From an uncultured Pseudomonadota bacterium (GTDB lineage: Bacteria > Pseudomonadota > Gammaproteobacteria > Methylococcales > Methylomonadaceae), in assembly GCA_903834465.1 (NCBI GenBank), contig CAILJB010000078.1:1-43966 (forward strand): a stretch of DNA of 43,966 nt, read 5' to 3'. The notes under the pieces were generated by a model that saw only the letters and a program-made list of their open reading frames with translations, was not told the DNA's origin and searched no databases. Position numbers and translations under genes: made by a program. This document shows, piece by piece, positions 24,327 through 33,501 of the stretch (the stretch's first letter is position 1; the number at the start of each line of letters is the position of its first letter).

Positions 24327-25817
24327 TTATAATAAACGCTTGCGCTGACTGGACGAGGAAATAAACATCGCTTCACGATATTTAGCCACGGTTCTTCGAG
24401 CAACGTTAATGCCCTTTGCTTTTAAAAACTCCGCTATTTTACTATCACTGAGCGGTTTTGTTACATTTTCGTTGCTGATTAACTCTTTAATCAATGCTCG
24501 AATAGCAGTCGAGGAACATTCACCGCCGCCATCCGTTAAAACATGACTCGAAAAAAAGTATTTGAATTCTACAATGCCATTTGGCGTGTGCATATATTTT
24601 TGCGTCGTGACGCGCGAAATAGTGGATTCGTGAAGCTCTAATTCTTCAGCTACATCACGCAATACCATCGATTTCATGGCAATCGAACCATGTTCGAAAA
24701 ATGCTGTTTGTTTCTCGACAATACACCGTGCGACGCGCAATAGAGTATCATTACGGCTGTGCAAACTTTTAATAAACCATTTCGCCTCCTGCAAATGTTC
24801 TTTCATGCAGGTATTATCTTTGCTGTTATCGGCTTTTTTTATCAGGTTGGCATACGTTTCATTGACGCGCAATTTCGGCGCAATGTCAGGGTTTAATTCA
24901 ACGCGCCATTGGTCACTTACTTTTCGTACATACACATCAGGTATAACGTATTCAGAATGCGTGCTTTGAATTTGTTCACCGGGTTTTGGATCTAATGTTC
25001 GCACTAATGCTACGATTTCATGCAATTCGTCTTCCGTCACACCCAATTTCCGCACTAATTTACTTTGCTCGTGTGTGGCAAGTAAATCTAAATAGCGCGT
25101 TACTAAAATCAACGCATCAGCTTTGTGTAGCGTATCGTCACGCAATTGTTGTAATTGCAAACGTAAACAATCGCTCAAATCAACAGCTGCGACACCTGCG
25201 GGGTCAAAATATTGAATTCGATGCAGCACGGCGTGAACTTCATCCAATTCTAAATCAGTGAGCTGTTCGCGCAAACTGTAAAAAATATCATCCACACCGG
25301 TCATTAAATAACCTTCAGTGTTTATCGAATCAATAATCGCGATGGCGATGGCGTAATCACGTTCTGAAAATGAAACCAAATCCAATTGCGCCAATAAATG
25401 CGCTTGCAAACTTAACGTGCTGGTACGTTGACTTTCAAATTCACCATCAAAACTCGATACTTCTTGAATTGTCCCGAATTCATAATCTGGCACGCTCTCA
25501 TGTTCTATTCCAGGTTCGGGTTCATAAATGTCATCCCAAGACGAATCAATTGGTAAATCATCGGGAATATCGGTTTGTGAACCTTCACTGCCATGCAGTA
25601 AATCTAAATTATCGCTTTTCTTATCGTGTAATGGCGCATCCAGCGAAAATGAACCAAATTCATCACCTTCTAATTCAAGCATGATGTTTGATTCTAACGC
25701 CTGTTGGATTTCTTGCTGCAAATCCAACGTGGACATTTGCAACAATTTAATCGCTTGCTGCAATTGCGGTGTCATCGATAATTGATGACCCATCCGTAAA
25801 TGTAAAGATTGTTTCAT
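24327..25817 (-). CDS. rpoN: RNA polymerase sigma-54 factor RpoN
   Basis: The 496-residue protein has the glutamine-rich region I (MKQSLHLRMGHQLSMTPQLQQAIKLLQMSTLDLQQEI), an acidic region II (about residues 48-110), a core-binding region III, and the C-terminal RpoN box (ARRTVAKYREAM, near residue 475). Sigma-54 reads GG-N10-GC promoters and needs an AAA+ activator. In this window the fliL leader carries such a site. The gene lies between lptB and hpf, the common gammaproteobacterial neighbourhood. Confidence 0.97.
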   Translation of the reverse strand: MKQSLHLRMGHQLSMTPQLQQAIKLLQMSTLDLQQEIQQALESNIMLELEGDEFGSFSLDAPLHDKKSDNLDLLHGSEGSQTDIPDDLPIDSSWDDIYEPEPGIEHESVPDYEFGTIQEVSSFDGEFESQRTSTLSLQAHLLAQLDLVSFSERDYAIAIAIIDSINTEGYLMTGVDDIFYSLREQLTDLELDEVHAVLHRIQYFDPAGVAAVDLSDCLRLQLQQLRDDTLHKADALILVTRYLDLLATHEQSKLVRKLGVTEDELHEIVALVRTLDPKPGEQIQSTHSEYVIPDVYVRKVSDQWRVELNPDIAPKLRVNETYANLIKKADNSKDNTCMKEHLQEAKWFIKSLHSRNDTLLRVARCIVEKQTAFFEHGSIAMKSMVLRDVAEELELHESTISRVTTQKYMHTPNGIVEFKYFFSSHVLTDGGGECSSTAIRALIKELISNENVTKPLSDSKIAEFLKAKGINVARRTVAKYREAMFISSSSQRKRLL

Positions 25818-25853
25818 AAGCGATAAACCCGTGGTGGAATGCCTAGTGATGAT

Positions 25854-26576
25854 TTACAAACTGAAATTATTACCTAAATATACATCGCGGACTTCTTTAT
25901 TGGAGACAATGGCTTGTGCATCGCCCTCGGCAATGACTCGCCCATCACTTAAAATATAAGCGCGATGACAAATATCGAGCGTTTCACGGACATTGTGTTC
26001 GGTAATCAAAACACCAATGCCGCGCAGAGTTAAATGTTGAATAATTTTTTTAATATCTTCAACCGAAATGGGGTCAACACCGGCAAACGGCTCATCAAGC
26101 AAAATAAATTTTGGATTAGAGGCGAGGGCGCGTGCAATTTCAACTCGCCGCCGTTCACCGCCTGATAAACTTAATGCCAATTGATTTTGTAAATGACCGA
26201 TATGAAATTCTTCGAGCAATTCGCTAATCAATAATTCGATTTGCCCCGCTGTTAAATCGTCGCGCAATTGCAACACGGCGCGTAAATTATCCGCAACCGT
26301 TAATTTACGAAATACTGATGGTTCTTGCGGCAGATAACCAATTCCATTTGTTGCGCGAATGTGCATAGGCATGTGTGTAATCGATTTGCCATCGAGCGTA
26401 ATTTCTCCGCTATCGGCTTTTACCAAACCGACCAACATGTAAAAACTGGTGGTTTTTCCTGCACCATTTGGACCAAGTAAACCAACGACTTCGCCTGTTT
26501 TAACATTTAACGATACGTCATTTACAACAGCGCGTTTGTTATAGTGTTTTTGTAAGTGTTGCGCGGCAAGAATCAT
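25854..26576 (-). CDS. lptB: LPS export ABC transporter ATP-binding protein LptB
   Basis: The 240-residue ATPase has Walker A ([14 protein letters not shown]), the Q-loop [12 protein letters not shown], signature LSGGERRR, Walker [14 protein letters not shown], and switch histidine in [18 protein letters not shown]. LptB powers extraction of LPS from the inner membrane by the LptFG permease and transfer to LptC and LptA. It starts 3 nt after the lptA stop, in the kds-lpt-rpoN cluster. Length and motifs are standard. Confidence 0.97.
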   Translation of the reverse strand: MILAAQHLQKHYNKRAVVNDVSLNVKTGEVVGLLGPNGAGKTTSFYMLVGLVKADSGEITLDGKSITHMPMHIRATNGIGYLPQEPSVFRKLTVADNLRAVLQLRDDLTAGQIELLISELLEEFHIGHLQNQLALSLSGGERRRVEIARALASNPKFILLDEPFAGVDPISVEDIKKIIQHLTLRGIGVLITEHNVRETLDICHRAYILSDGRVIAEGDAQAIVSNKEVRDVYLGNNFSL

Positions 26577-26579
26577 AGC

Positions 26580-27110
26580 TTATGGTTGTTTAGGCTGAAT
26601 GACAACGTGAACGCGCTGTTTACTGTTATCTGAGGCAGTATTTTTATCGCCCGCTTTCACTAAAGACGTTTTAATGTCGTATTCAATATAATCACTCGAA
26701 TACGTTCCATTACCTTGAAAAACCGTTGCATCGTCAATCAACACCAATAAATTTCGTTTTGGATAAAATTCACCTGTTGAAGCCTGCCCCGTAACATCTT
26801 TCGCACCAGCACTCGGCGTTTGTTTAAATTTAGCGGCTTTGCCGGTGAAGACTAATTTTTCTGCTTCACCTTCTTTGAAATGTACGACCAATTTATCTGA
26901 ATTTACGCGAATGCTGCCTTGTGTTGCCACCACATTTCCCGTGTAAGTGCTGAGTTCTGATTTTTCATCATAGGTTGCACCGTTAGAATCAATCACAATC
27001 GGCTGTTTCGCATCACTTTCCAATGCCATTATTGCAGGGGAGCTGAAAATTAACGCGCCCAACGCTAAATTGCGCCAAATTAGGAGGTTATTTTTTATCA
27101 TAGATGCCAT
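26580..27110 (-). CDS. lptA: LPS transport periplasmic protein LptA
   Basis: The 176-residue protein has a signal peptide (NLALGALIFSSPAIMA) and an OstA-type beta-jellyroll: GATYDEKSELSTYTGNVVATQGSIRVNSDKLVVHF, then GKAAKFKQTPSAG. LptA forms the periplasmic bridge carrying LPS between LptC and LptD. The listed start overlaps the lptC end by 23 nt; an alternative ATG three codons later is also possible. Cluster position is standard. Confidence 0.93.
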   Translation of the reverse strand: MASMIKNNLLIWRNLALGALIFSSPAIMALESDAKQPIVIDSNGATYDEKSELSTYTGNVVATQGSIRVNSDKLVVHFKEGEAEKLVFTGKAAKFKQTPSAGAKDVTGQASTGEFYPKRNLLVLIDDATVFQGNGTYSSDYIEYDIKTSLVKAGDKNTASDNSKQRVHVVIQPKQP

Positions 27111-27654
27111 GTACTTTTGCCAATAATTCTAAATGAACGGGAACATTAAACGTTGCTTTCATCCCTAAACCGGTCGTGATATTTTTGCCGCTGCGTAATT
27201 CTGCAAATTCACTCGTTTGTGCAAAATGGGTTTGCGGCGTAACGGTTAAATTCGACGTGTGAATGATTAACTCGCGTCCTTGTGGACTTGCCGCACGTTC
27301 AATGGCAACTTTTCCATTCAACCACAACGTATCACCACTTTTTGATAATTCACCGGTTTCGGACTGAATTTGCCACGCTGGATGTGGTGCGTTGTAAAAA
27401 AACATCAGCGGATTTTCCAGTTGCATTGTGCCGTCATCACTGTAATGTGCCATTTTATTGGCGGTTAAATGCGTGTCTAAACCGCCTTGAGCGTTCATTT
27501 GCCATTTTTGATAGCCCACACTGAAATAATCTGCACTGTGCGCGACTGCATCACGGCGTTCAACATTATCATTTACGAATACTTTAACCAATAAACTGCT
27601 AACAATTGCTAACGCAATTACATAACCATAAAAAGCGTTATGTTTTAGTTTCAT
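27088..27654 (-). CDS. lptC: LPS export protein LptC
   Basis: The 188-residue product has one N-terminal membrane anchor (AFYGYVIALAIVSSLLVKVFV) and a periplasmic jellyroll, with features such as HLTANKMAHYSDDGTMQLENP. LptC binds the LptBFG complex and passes LPS to LptA. It overlaps kdsC by 4 nt (ATGA) upstream and lptA downstream, indicating coupled translation. Confidence 0.92.
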   Translation of the reverse strand: MKLKHNAFYGYVIALAIVSSLLVKVFVNDNVERRDAVAHSADYFSVGYQKWQMNAQGGLDTHLTANKMAHYSDDGTMQLENPLMFFYNAPHPAWQIQSETGELSKSGDTLWLNGKVAIERAASPQGRELIIHTSNLTVTPQTHFAQTSEFAELRSGKNITTGLGMKATFNVPVHLELLAKVHGIYDKK

Positions 27655-28181
27655 ACGAGATATTCACTCAACAGCGGCTCAAAAAAATCTTGCGCTTGCA
27701 TAATTACGTCGCACACTTCACGCACTGCGCCATTGCCGCCGCTTAACGTCGTTGTCCAATCTGCACAGGCTTTTACCGCTTCGAGCGCATTCGCCACCGC
27801 AATTGCCAAACCGACTTTCGTCATAATCGGCAAATCGACGACATCATCACCCACATACGCAACTTGTTCAGGTGTTAAATCTAATTTTTGCAATAATTCC
27901 GCAAAAGCGGCACGTTTATCTCTTTGATTTTGATAAACAAGTTTTACATCTAATTCTTCCATGCGTTTTGAAACGATAACCGATTCACGTCCCGAAATCA
28001 CCGCGATTTCAATGCCGGTTTGTTGCAACATTTTAATGCCATGCCCATCGTGGGCATGAAAGGCTTTAAATTCATTACCTTGATAATCAAAAAACAATTT
28101 TCCATCTGTTAAAACGCCATCAACATCTAAAATCAAAAGTTTGATTTGACGGGCTTGCTCCATCACTCTAACTGGAATCAT
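27651..28181 (-). CDS. kdsC: 3-deoxy-D-manno-octulosonate 8-phosphate phosphatase KdsC
   Basis: This HAD-family phosphatase has the motif DVDGVLTDGKLFFD, then HDGHGIKMLQQTGIEIAVISGR and VGDDVVDLPIMTKVGLAIAVANA. It removes phosphate from KDO-8-P to give Kdo for LPS. The reading frame is open further upstream, but I set the start at the ATG at 28181, which overlaps the kdsD stop as TGATG and has GGGGATAG upstream, giving 176 residues. Earlier residues would lie inside kdsD and add a non-family leader. Confidence 0.93.
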   Translation of the reverse strand: MIPVRVMEQARQIKLLILDVDGVLTDGKLFFDYQGNEFKAFHAHDGHGIKMLQQTGIEIAVISGRESVIVSKRMEELDVKLVYQNQRDKRAAFAELLQKLDLTPEQVAYVGDDVVDLPIMTKVGLAIAVANALEAVKACADWTTTLSGGNGAVREVCDVIMQAQDFFEPLLSEYLV

Positions 28182-29158
28182 CACACTATCCCCGCACGAA
28201 TCAAATCGTGCATATTTAACGCGCCACACAAACGTTGCTGGTCATCGACCACACACAACGCACTAATTTTTTGTTGCTGCATAATTTGCATGGCTTCTGC
28301 CGCCAAACAATTTGCATCAATCACGCTGCAAGCGCGTGTCATCACTTGGCTAATTTCACAATTTGGCAACGTAAAATCCACGCCTAGCAATCGCCGTAAA
28401 TCGCCATCGGTAAAAACACCTAGCACCTGCTTTTCGGTATTCACAATCGCGGTCATCCCTAATTTTTTTGCCGTCATTTCTAACACTGCGCCACTGACTA
28501 GCGTGTTTTCACTGACCATTGGAATCGCATTTTCGATGTGCATAATATCGTTCACACGCAATAATAAACGCCGTCCTAACTGTCCACCAGGATGCGAAAA
28601 CGCAAAATCATCTCGACTAAATCCTCGTGCTTCAAGTAATGAAACCGCTAGCGCATCGCCCATCACTAACGCCGCCGTGGTACTCGAAGTGGGGGCTAAA
28701 CCCAAAGGGCATGCTTCTTGGGCTACTGAAACATTCAAGTGAATCGTGGCAAAATTTGCCAGTGTAGAATTCGGATTGCCTGTTAAAGCAATCAGCGGAA
28801 TATTTAGCCGTTTAATCAGCGGTAAAATCGCCAAAATTTCCTGCGTTTCTCCCGAATTCGATAACGCTAACACTACGTCTTGCGCGGTAATCATGCCTAA
28901 ATCACCATGACTTGCTTCACCAGAATGTACAAAAAATGCCGGTGTGCCGGTACTCGCTAAAGTTGCCGCGATTTTTCCGCCGATATGACCAGATTTCCCG
29001 ACACCGGTGACAACAATTCGACCTGTGCAAGCAAACAATGTTTTGCACGCCGCCACAAAATTGGCATCAATTCGCGTCGCTAAATCGGCAATAGCTTGAG
29101 CTTCAACTTGAATAACAGCAAGACCTAACTCGCGCAACGTATCATCATGGAGTTTCAT
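28181..29158 (-). CDS. kdsD: D-arabinose 5-phosphate isomerase KdsD (KpsF/GutQ family)
   Basis: The 325-residue protein has an N-terminal SIS sugar-isomerase domain (GRIVVTGVGKSGHIGGKIAATLASTG, HSGEASHGDLGM, ALSNSGETQE) and two C-terminal CBS domains (for example MTAIVNTEKQVLGVFTDGDLRR). It makes arabinose 5-phosphate for Kdo synthesis. It is the first gene of the kdsD-kdsC-lptCAB-rpoN-hpf unit. The start lies 252 bases from fliL, which is transcribed the other way. Confidence 0.96.
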   Translation of the reverse strand: MKLHDDTLRELGLAVIQVEAQAIADLATRIDANFVAACKTLFACTGRIVVTGVGKSGHIGGKIAATLASTGTPAFFVHSGEASHGDLGMITAQDVVLALSNSGETQEILAILPLIKRLNIPLIALTGNPNSTLANFATIHLNVSVAQEACPLGLAPTSSTTAALVMGDALAVSLLEARGFSRDDFAFSHPGGQLGRRLLLRVNDIMHIENAIPMVSENTLVSGAVLEMTAKKLGMTAIVNTEKQVLGVFTDGDLRRLLGVDFTLPNCEISQVMTRACSVIDANCLAAEAMQIMQQQKISALCVVDDQQRLCGALNMHDLIRAGIV

Positions 29159-29285
29159 GGCAAAAGGGACAAAATTACGATAGCGTTATTATGCCATGAT
29201 TTGTGGAATTGATGTTGCTTGCAAATAAAATGTAAATAGAAAAACAAAGTAATGACCTTTGAAGTTTTCGTTATAATACGAAATT

Positions 29286-29301
29286 TGGCATAAATACTGC
29301 A
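29286..29301 (+). promoter_or_regulatory. Sigma-54-type promoter upstream of fliL
   Basis: TGGCATAAATACTGCA has GG at 29287-29288 and GC at 29299-29300 with exactly ten bases between, a good match to the RpoN consensus. It lies about 110 bases before fliL. A separate TATAAT at 29351-29356 could give a weaker sigma-70 start. No clear enhancer site for a FleQ/FlrC-type activator could be defined by eye. Confidence 0.72.
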
Positions 29302-29410
29302 TTTAAAAATTCAAGAACAATAACGGCATTTGTCGCTATTGAATAGTAGGTATAATCCCAGCATATTTCTGGTGTCTAAGTTAATGACTAAAAACGTATA
29401 GGTTGTCGAT

Positions 29411-29905
29411 ATGGCTCAAATTGAACAAGAGGCTGGTGATAAAAAACCATCCAAAAAACCCTTAATTATCTTGGTGCTCGCTGTCATTATTTCTTTAGCA
29501 GCCGGTGCAGGGGGCATGTTTTTTTACATGAAAAAATATGCCACTCATGAAGCGGCTACTTGTGAAGAGCCACCGCCACCACCGGTGACAACGATTTATT
29601 TTGATGTAACCAAACCGTTAGTGGTCAATTTTCCGCAGAATTCGTCAGTACGTTTGGTAAAAATTACCTTAGCAATGTCAGCAGAAAGTGAAGCAACGAT
29701 TGCGGTCTTGAAAAAGAATGAGCCTATGTTGTTGAGTAATTTGTTAATGCTCATTAGCGCACAAAATACCGATGATTTAAAAACGCATGAGGGCAAAATA
29801 GCTCTGCGTAATGCAATTTTTGATGACGTGACAGCAATGCTAGAAAAAATGGCACCTGAAGCGGAAATTAAAGAAGTCTTTTTCACCTCATTTATTATGC
29901 AATAA
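29411..29905 (+). CDS. fliL: Flagellar basal body-associated protein FliL
   Basis: The 164-residue protein has one membrane span (KKPLIILVLAVIISLAAGAGGMFFYMKK, about residues 17-45), a proline-rich linker (EEPPPPPVT), and a periplasmic FliL domain ending in EIKEVFFTSFIMQ. FliL encircles or supports the stator near the flagellar motor. It is the first gene of the fliL-MNOPQR-flhBA unit and lies behind the sigma-54-like site. Confidence 0.95.
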   Translation: MAQIEQEAGDKKPSKKPLIILVLAVIISLAAGAGGMFFYMKKYATHEAATCEEPPPPPVTTIYFDVTKPLVVNFPQNSSVRLVKITLAMSAESEATIAVLKKNEPMLLSNLLMLISAQNTDDLKTHEGKIALRNAIFDDVTAMLEKMAPEAEIKEVFFTSFIMQ

Positions 29906-29909
29906 CGTT

Positions 29910-30923
29910 ATGAGTGACTTACTTTCACAAGCAGAAATTGATGCCTTATTAAACGGCATGGGGGGCGGTGGCGATGATTTTAATGCCGCCGAGGACGAGG
30001 ATGATTCTAGTGTCTATTCAGAAGACCTCGTCGAAGAAATGGAAGAACGTGGGATTGTTAAATCGTACGATTTAGCACATCAAGAGCGTATCGTTCGTGG
30101 TCGAATGCCAACGCTCGAAATGATTAACGAGCGTTTTGCGCGATTACTGAGGGTATCGATATTCCAATTTATTCGCCGCTCCGCAGAAATTTATATTTCA
30201 GGGATTCAAATTAAAAAGTTTTCTGAATTTACCCAAGGATTGCTTGTACCAACCAGTTTGACTGTAATTCGTGTTAATCCGTTGCGCGGTAAAGCGTTGA
30301 TTATCATGGAGCCGAGTTTAATTTTTACGGCAGTTGATAACTTTTTTGGCGGCGGTGGTTTTTTTGAAAATGCGCCGTCGGAAGGAAAAGAGTTTACGCT
30401 GACAGAAATGCGTATTGTCATGATTATCGTCGAATTGATTTTTAAAGATCAAAAAGAAGCCTGGAAACCGGTGATGAATTTGGATTTTGAATATTTAAGT
30501 TCAGAAATCAATCCGCGTTTTGCCAATATTATTGAACCAACGGAATTGATTGTTGTTTCTACGTTTCACGTTGATTTGGAAGGTGGCGGCGGCGATATTC
30601 ACATTGCATTACCTTATACAATGCTCGAACCGATTCGAGATTTACTCGACGTTATTAACAATAGCAACGATGACGTAGATGAAAATTGGTACGACTCACT
30701 TTATCGTGAAGTTTTGCGTGTCAATATTCCGGTTAACAGTATGTTGGTTGAGAAAAATATGTCGATTCGTAGTGTATTGGAACTCAAAAAAGGTGATGTG
30801 ATTCCGATTGATTTGCCTGACATTGTATCTTTGAATGCCGCGCATGTACCAATATTTAACGGTACAGTTGGTATTTCGGACGGTAATTACGCGGTTCAAA
30901 TTACAGAACGCATTACTAATTAG
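29910..30923 (+). CDS. fliM: Flagellar motor switch protein FliM
   Basis: The 337-residue protein begins MSDLLSQAEIDALLNG, the CheY-binding N-terminal peptide. The CheC-like middle domain follows (about residues 55-235, with RIVRGRMPTLEMINERFAR and RGKALIIMEPSLIFTAVDNFFGG). A SpoA domain ends the protein (about 255-330). FliM forms the C-ring with FliN and FliG. The conserved N-terminal peptide implies control by phosphorylated CheY even though no che genes are adjacent. The spacing from fliL is 4 nt. Confidence 0.97.
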   Translation: MSDLLSQAEIDALLNGMGGGGDDFNAAEDEDDSSVYSEDLVEEMEERGIVKSYDLAHQERIVRGRMPTLEMINERFARLLRVSIFQFIRRSAEIYISGIQIKKFSEFTQGLLVPTSLTVIRVNPLRGKALIIMEPSLIFTAVDNFFGGGGFFENAPSEGKEFTLTEMRIVMIIVELIFKDQKEAWKPVMNLDFEYLSSEINPRFANIIEPTELIVVSTFHVDLEGGGGDIHIALPYTMLEPIRDLLDVINNSNDDVDENWYDSLYREVLRVNIPVNSMLVEKNMSIRSVLELKKGDVIPIDLPDIVSLNAAHVPIFNGTVGISDGNYAVQITERITN

Positions 30924-30970
30924 ATTTCATTTTAAAAAACTTAAACTCTCAAATATAGTGGAGGCATAAC

Positions 30971-31321
30971 ATGAGCCAACAAGACGACGACATTGAAACA
31001 ATGTCTTTTAAAGAATTCGAAGATCAAGAAGCCAATGAGCATAACGTCCCGAATCCTGAAGAAGTTAATTTAGATGTTATTTTAGATGTTCCCGTTGTGA
31101 TTTCGATGGAAATTGGGCGCACGAATATTAGTATTCGTAATTTATTACAACTCAATCAAGGTTCTGTGGTGGAATTAGAACGTTTTGCCGGTGAAGCCTT
31201 AGATGTTTTAGTCAACGGAATGCTCATTGCTCATGGCGAAGTTGTGGTTATTAACGATAAATTCGGCATTCGTTTAACAGACGTAATTAGTCCATCTGAG
31301 CGCGTCAAACGTTTGGCATAA
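30971..31321 (+). CDS. fliN: Flagellar motor switch protein FliN
   Basis: The 116-residue protein has an acidic N-terminal stretch and a SpoA domain: LDVILDVPVVISMEIGRTNISIRNLLQLNQGSVVELERFAGEALDVLVNG. FliN completes the C-ring and docks export cargo. It is preceded by a strong GTGGAGG ribosome site after a 47-nt gap from fliM, and its stop overlaps the fliO start (TAATG). Confidence 0.96.
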   Translation: MSQQDDDIETMSFKEFEDQEANEHNVPNPEEVNLDVILDVPVVISMEIGRTNISIRNLLQLNQGSVVELERFAGEALDVLVNGMLIAHGEVVVINDKFGIRLTDVISPSERVKRLA

Positions 31322-31680
31322 TGCGACAAAACGACATTATTTCTAGTGCCGATTTCGCAGGTTGGGCATTTGGGTTACTGATTGTTTTAGCGATTTTTGC
31401 AATTTGCGTTTGGGCGATTAAACAATTACAGCGACAACAGTTTACCGATGGTGAGCGATTAAAAATCGTCGGTGGTTTGTCACTTGGCATGCGTGAGCGA
31501 TTAGTGTTAGTTCAAGCTGGAAAAAAACAGTTAATTTTAGGTGTCACGCCAGGACGTATTGAAACGTTACACGTTTTAGAGGGCGACGAGTGTTTGAATA
31601 AAAGCGCACTCGAACCGTTGCCTGAAAACAGTTTTGCGTACAAATTAAAACAAGTCATGAAAGGGAAAGTCGATGCGTAA
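31321..31680 (+). CDS. fliO: Flagellar biosynthesis protein FliO
   Basis: The 119-residue protein has one N-terminal membrane span ([22 protein letters not shown], about residues 15-36) and a short cytosolic domain with [36 protein letters not shown], typical of FliO. It assists assembly of the FliP ring of the export gate. It overlaps fliN by one base and fliP by eight. Confidence 0.93.
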   Translation: MRQNDIISSADFAGWAFGLLIVLAIFAICVWAIKQLQRQQFTDGERLKIVGGLSLGMRERLVLVQAGKKQLILGVTPGRIETLHVLEGDECLNKSALEPLPENSFAYKLKQVMKGKVDA

Positions 31681-32434
31681 ACGTACCGTGATTTTCATTT
31701 TGCTCACGCTTGCCGCGTTAGGTTTAAGTGGTGTGGTTTGGGCAATGCCTGCGGGTGTTGAAGCATTGACGGTGACGACCAATCCTAAAGGTGGTCAAAC
31801 TTATAGCGTCACGTTGCAAATTTTAGCGTTAATGACGTTGATGACGCTGTTGCCGGCGATGCTTTTGACCATGACGGCATTTACGCGCATTATGATTGTG
31901 TTCAGTTTGTTGCGCCAAGCTCTCGGCACAGGTCAAGTTCCCAGTAATCAGGTTTTACTCGGTTTATCGTTATTTTTGACGCTTTTTATTATGATGCCCG
32001 TTTTCGACAAAGTAAACATCGAAGCCGTGCAACCGTATATGGAAGAAAAAATAGACGCAATGCAAGCCGTGGAAAAAGCCTCGATTCCGTTTCGTCAGTT
32101 TATGACCAAGCAAACGCGCGAAAGTGATTTAGAACTTTTCGTGCGAATTTCTGGCAAAGGTGAATTAAATAATGCCGAAGAAATTCCGTTTTCGATATTG
32201 TTACCCGCGTATGTGACCAGTGAAATTAAAACAGCGTTTCAAATTGGCTTTCTCATTTTTTTACCGTTTCTTATTATCGATTTAGTAGTTGCCAGCGTAT
32301 TGATGTCGATGGGTATGATGATGCTCTCGCCGATGATTATTTCGTTACCTTTTAAAATTATGCTTTTTGTTCTCGCTGATGGCTGGTCGTTGATTATGGA
32401 AATGCTCGCGGCGAGTTTTTTTGTCGGCACTTAA
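31673..32434 (+). CDS. fliP: Flagellar export gate protein FliP
   Basis: The 253-residue protein has an N-terminal cleavable-type signal segment ([19 protein letters not shown]), then the FliP block [46 protein letters not shown], and C-terminal spans with [24 protein letters not shown]. FliP is the main subunit of the FliPQR export gate in the inner membrane. It starts within the end of fliO. Confidence 0.97.
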   Translation: MRKRTVIFILLTLAALGLSGVVWAMPAGVEALTVTTNPKGGQTYSVTLQILALMTLMTLLPAMLLTMTAFTRIMIVFSLLRQALGTGQVPSNQVLLGLSLFLTLFIMMPVFDKVNIEAVQPYMEEKIDAMQAVEKASIPFRQFMTKQTRESDLELFVRISGKGELNNAEEIPFSILLPAYVTSEIKTAFQIGFLIFLPFLIIDLVVASVLMSMGMMMLSPMIISLPFKIMLFVLADGWSLIMEMLAASFFVGT

Positions 32435-32449
32435 CGGAGCGTCAATCTC

Positions 32450-32719
32450 ATGACACCCGAAATCATTTACAACGTCGCACAAGAGGCAATGGTCATAGCC
32501 GTAAAGCTGGCGATTCCTTTGTTGATACCTACTTTAGTCGTTGGCTTAATCATTGCTATGTTTCAAGCTGCAACACAAATCAACGAATCCACATTAACCT
32601 TTGTGCCAAAGATTGTCGTAATCGGCGCAGTTTTACTGCTGGTCGGGCCGATGATGTTACAACTGTTTCTGGATTATTTTCGAGATTTAATCAGGGACAT
32701 TCCCAATCTAATCGGTTAA
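32450..32719 (+). CDS. fliQ: Flagellar export gate protein FliQ
   Basis: The 89-residue protein has two membrane spans (about 15-38 and 55-77) and the family text LLIPTLVVGLIIAMFQAATQINESTLTFVPK. FliQ surrounds the FliP/FliR core of the export gate. It lies between fliP and fliR with short gaps. Confidence 0.96.
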   Translation: MTPEIIYNVAQEAMVIAVKLAIPLLIPTLVVGLIIAMFQAATQINESTLTFVPKIVVIGAVLLLVGPMMLQLFLDYFRDLIRDIPNLIG

Positions 32720-32724
32720 TTCGC

Positions 32725-33498
32725 ATGAATTTCACCGAAGCGCAATTGCTTAATTCAATGGCGATGCTAATGTTTCCGCTGATGCGAATTAGCGCAATGT
32801 TTGTGACGATGCCGGTATTAAGCGTTCGTGCTATTCCAGCGCGAATTCGGGTCATTTTATCAGGTGCAATTGCGTTTATTATCATGCCATTGTTGCCACC
32901 ATTGCCACAGGTCGAAATGATGAGTTATGCCGGTATGATGATTGGCGTGCAGCAAGTCGCGATTGGTTTGACGACCGGCTTTATTTTGCAAATGATTTTT
33001 GCGGCAGTCATTTTTGCAGGACAAGGCATCGCATACGGCATGGGTTTAGGTTTTGCATCTATGGTTGATCCACAAAATGGACAGCAAGTTCCCGTTGTAG
33101 CACAAATTTACATGATTACCTCGACATTGCTGTTTTTAAGTTTGGACGGGCATTTGCTATTGATTAAATTATTAGTTGATAGTTTTACTTCGCTGCCCGT
33201 CGGTCAGATTTTTGATTTAAACGATGTGTGGTCAATTATTGCGTGGAGTGGACGAATTTTTTCGGACGGATTATTACTGTCAATGCCCGTCATCGTTAGT
33301 TTATTGTTGGTGAACGTGATTTTTGGCGTGGCATCAAAATCTGCGCCACAACTACAAATTTTCTCTGTCGGTTTTCCAATTACATTGATGCTGGGTATTT
33401 TATTGATTTGGATAACAATTCCCGATGTTTTGGCATTATTTCCAGATTTATTGGATGATGGTTTCGATTTGATTAAACAATTACTACGCTTGAATTAA
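32725..33498 (+). CDS. fliR: Flagellar export gate protein FliR
   Basis: The 257-residue protein has several membrane spans and the FliR blocks LMRISAMFVTMPVLSVRAIPARIRVILSG and GMGLGFASMVDPQNGQQVPVV. FliR is the single gate subunit that, with FliP and FliQ, makes the flagellar export channel. It ends 3 nt before flhB. Confidence 0.96.
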   Translation: MNFTEAQLLNSMAMLMFPLMRISAMFVTMPVLSVRAIPARIRVILSGAIAFIIMPLLPPLPQVEMMSYAGMMIGVQQVAIGLTTGFILQMIFAAVIFAGQGIAYGMGLGFASMVDPQNGQQVPVVAQIYMITSTLLFLSLDGHLLLIKLLVDSFTSLPVGQIFDLNDVWSIIAWSGRIFSDGLLLSMPVIVSLLLVNVIFGVASKSAPQLQIFSVGFPITLMLGILLIWITIPDVLALFPDLLDDGFDLIKQLLRLN

Positions 33499-33501
33499 GT
33501 T

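Noticed and set aside
28146-28742. 198-codon plus-strand ORF opposite kdsD
   Set aside because: Low-quality composition and antisense to a certain gene.
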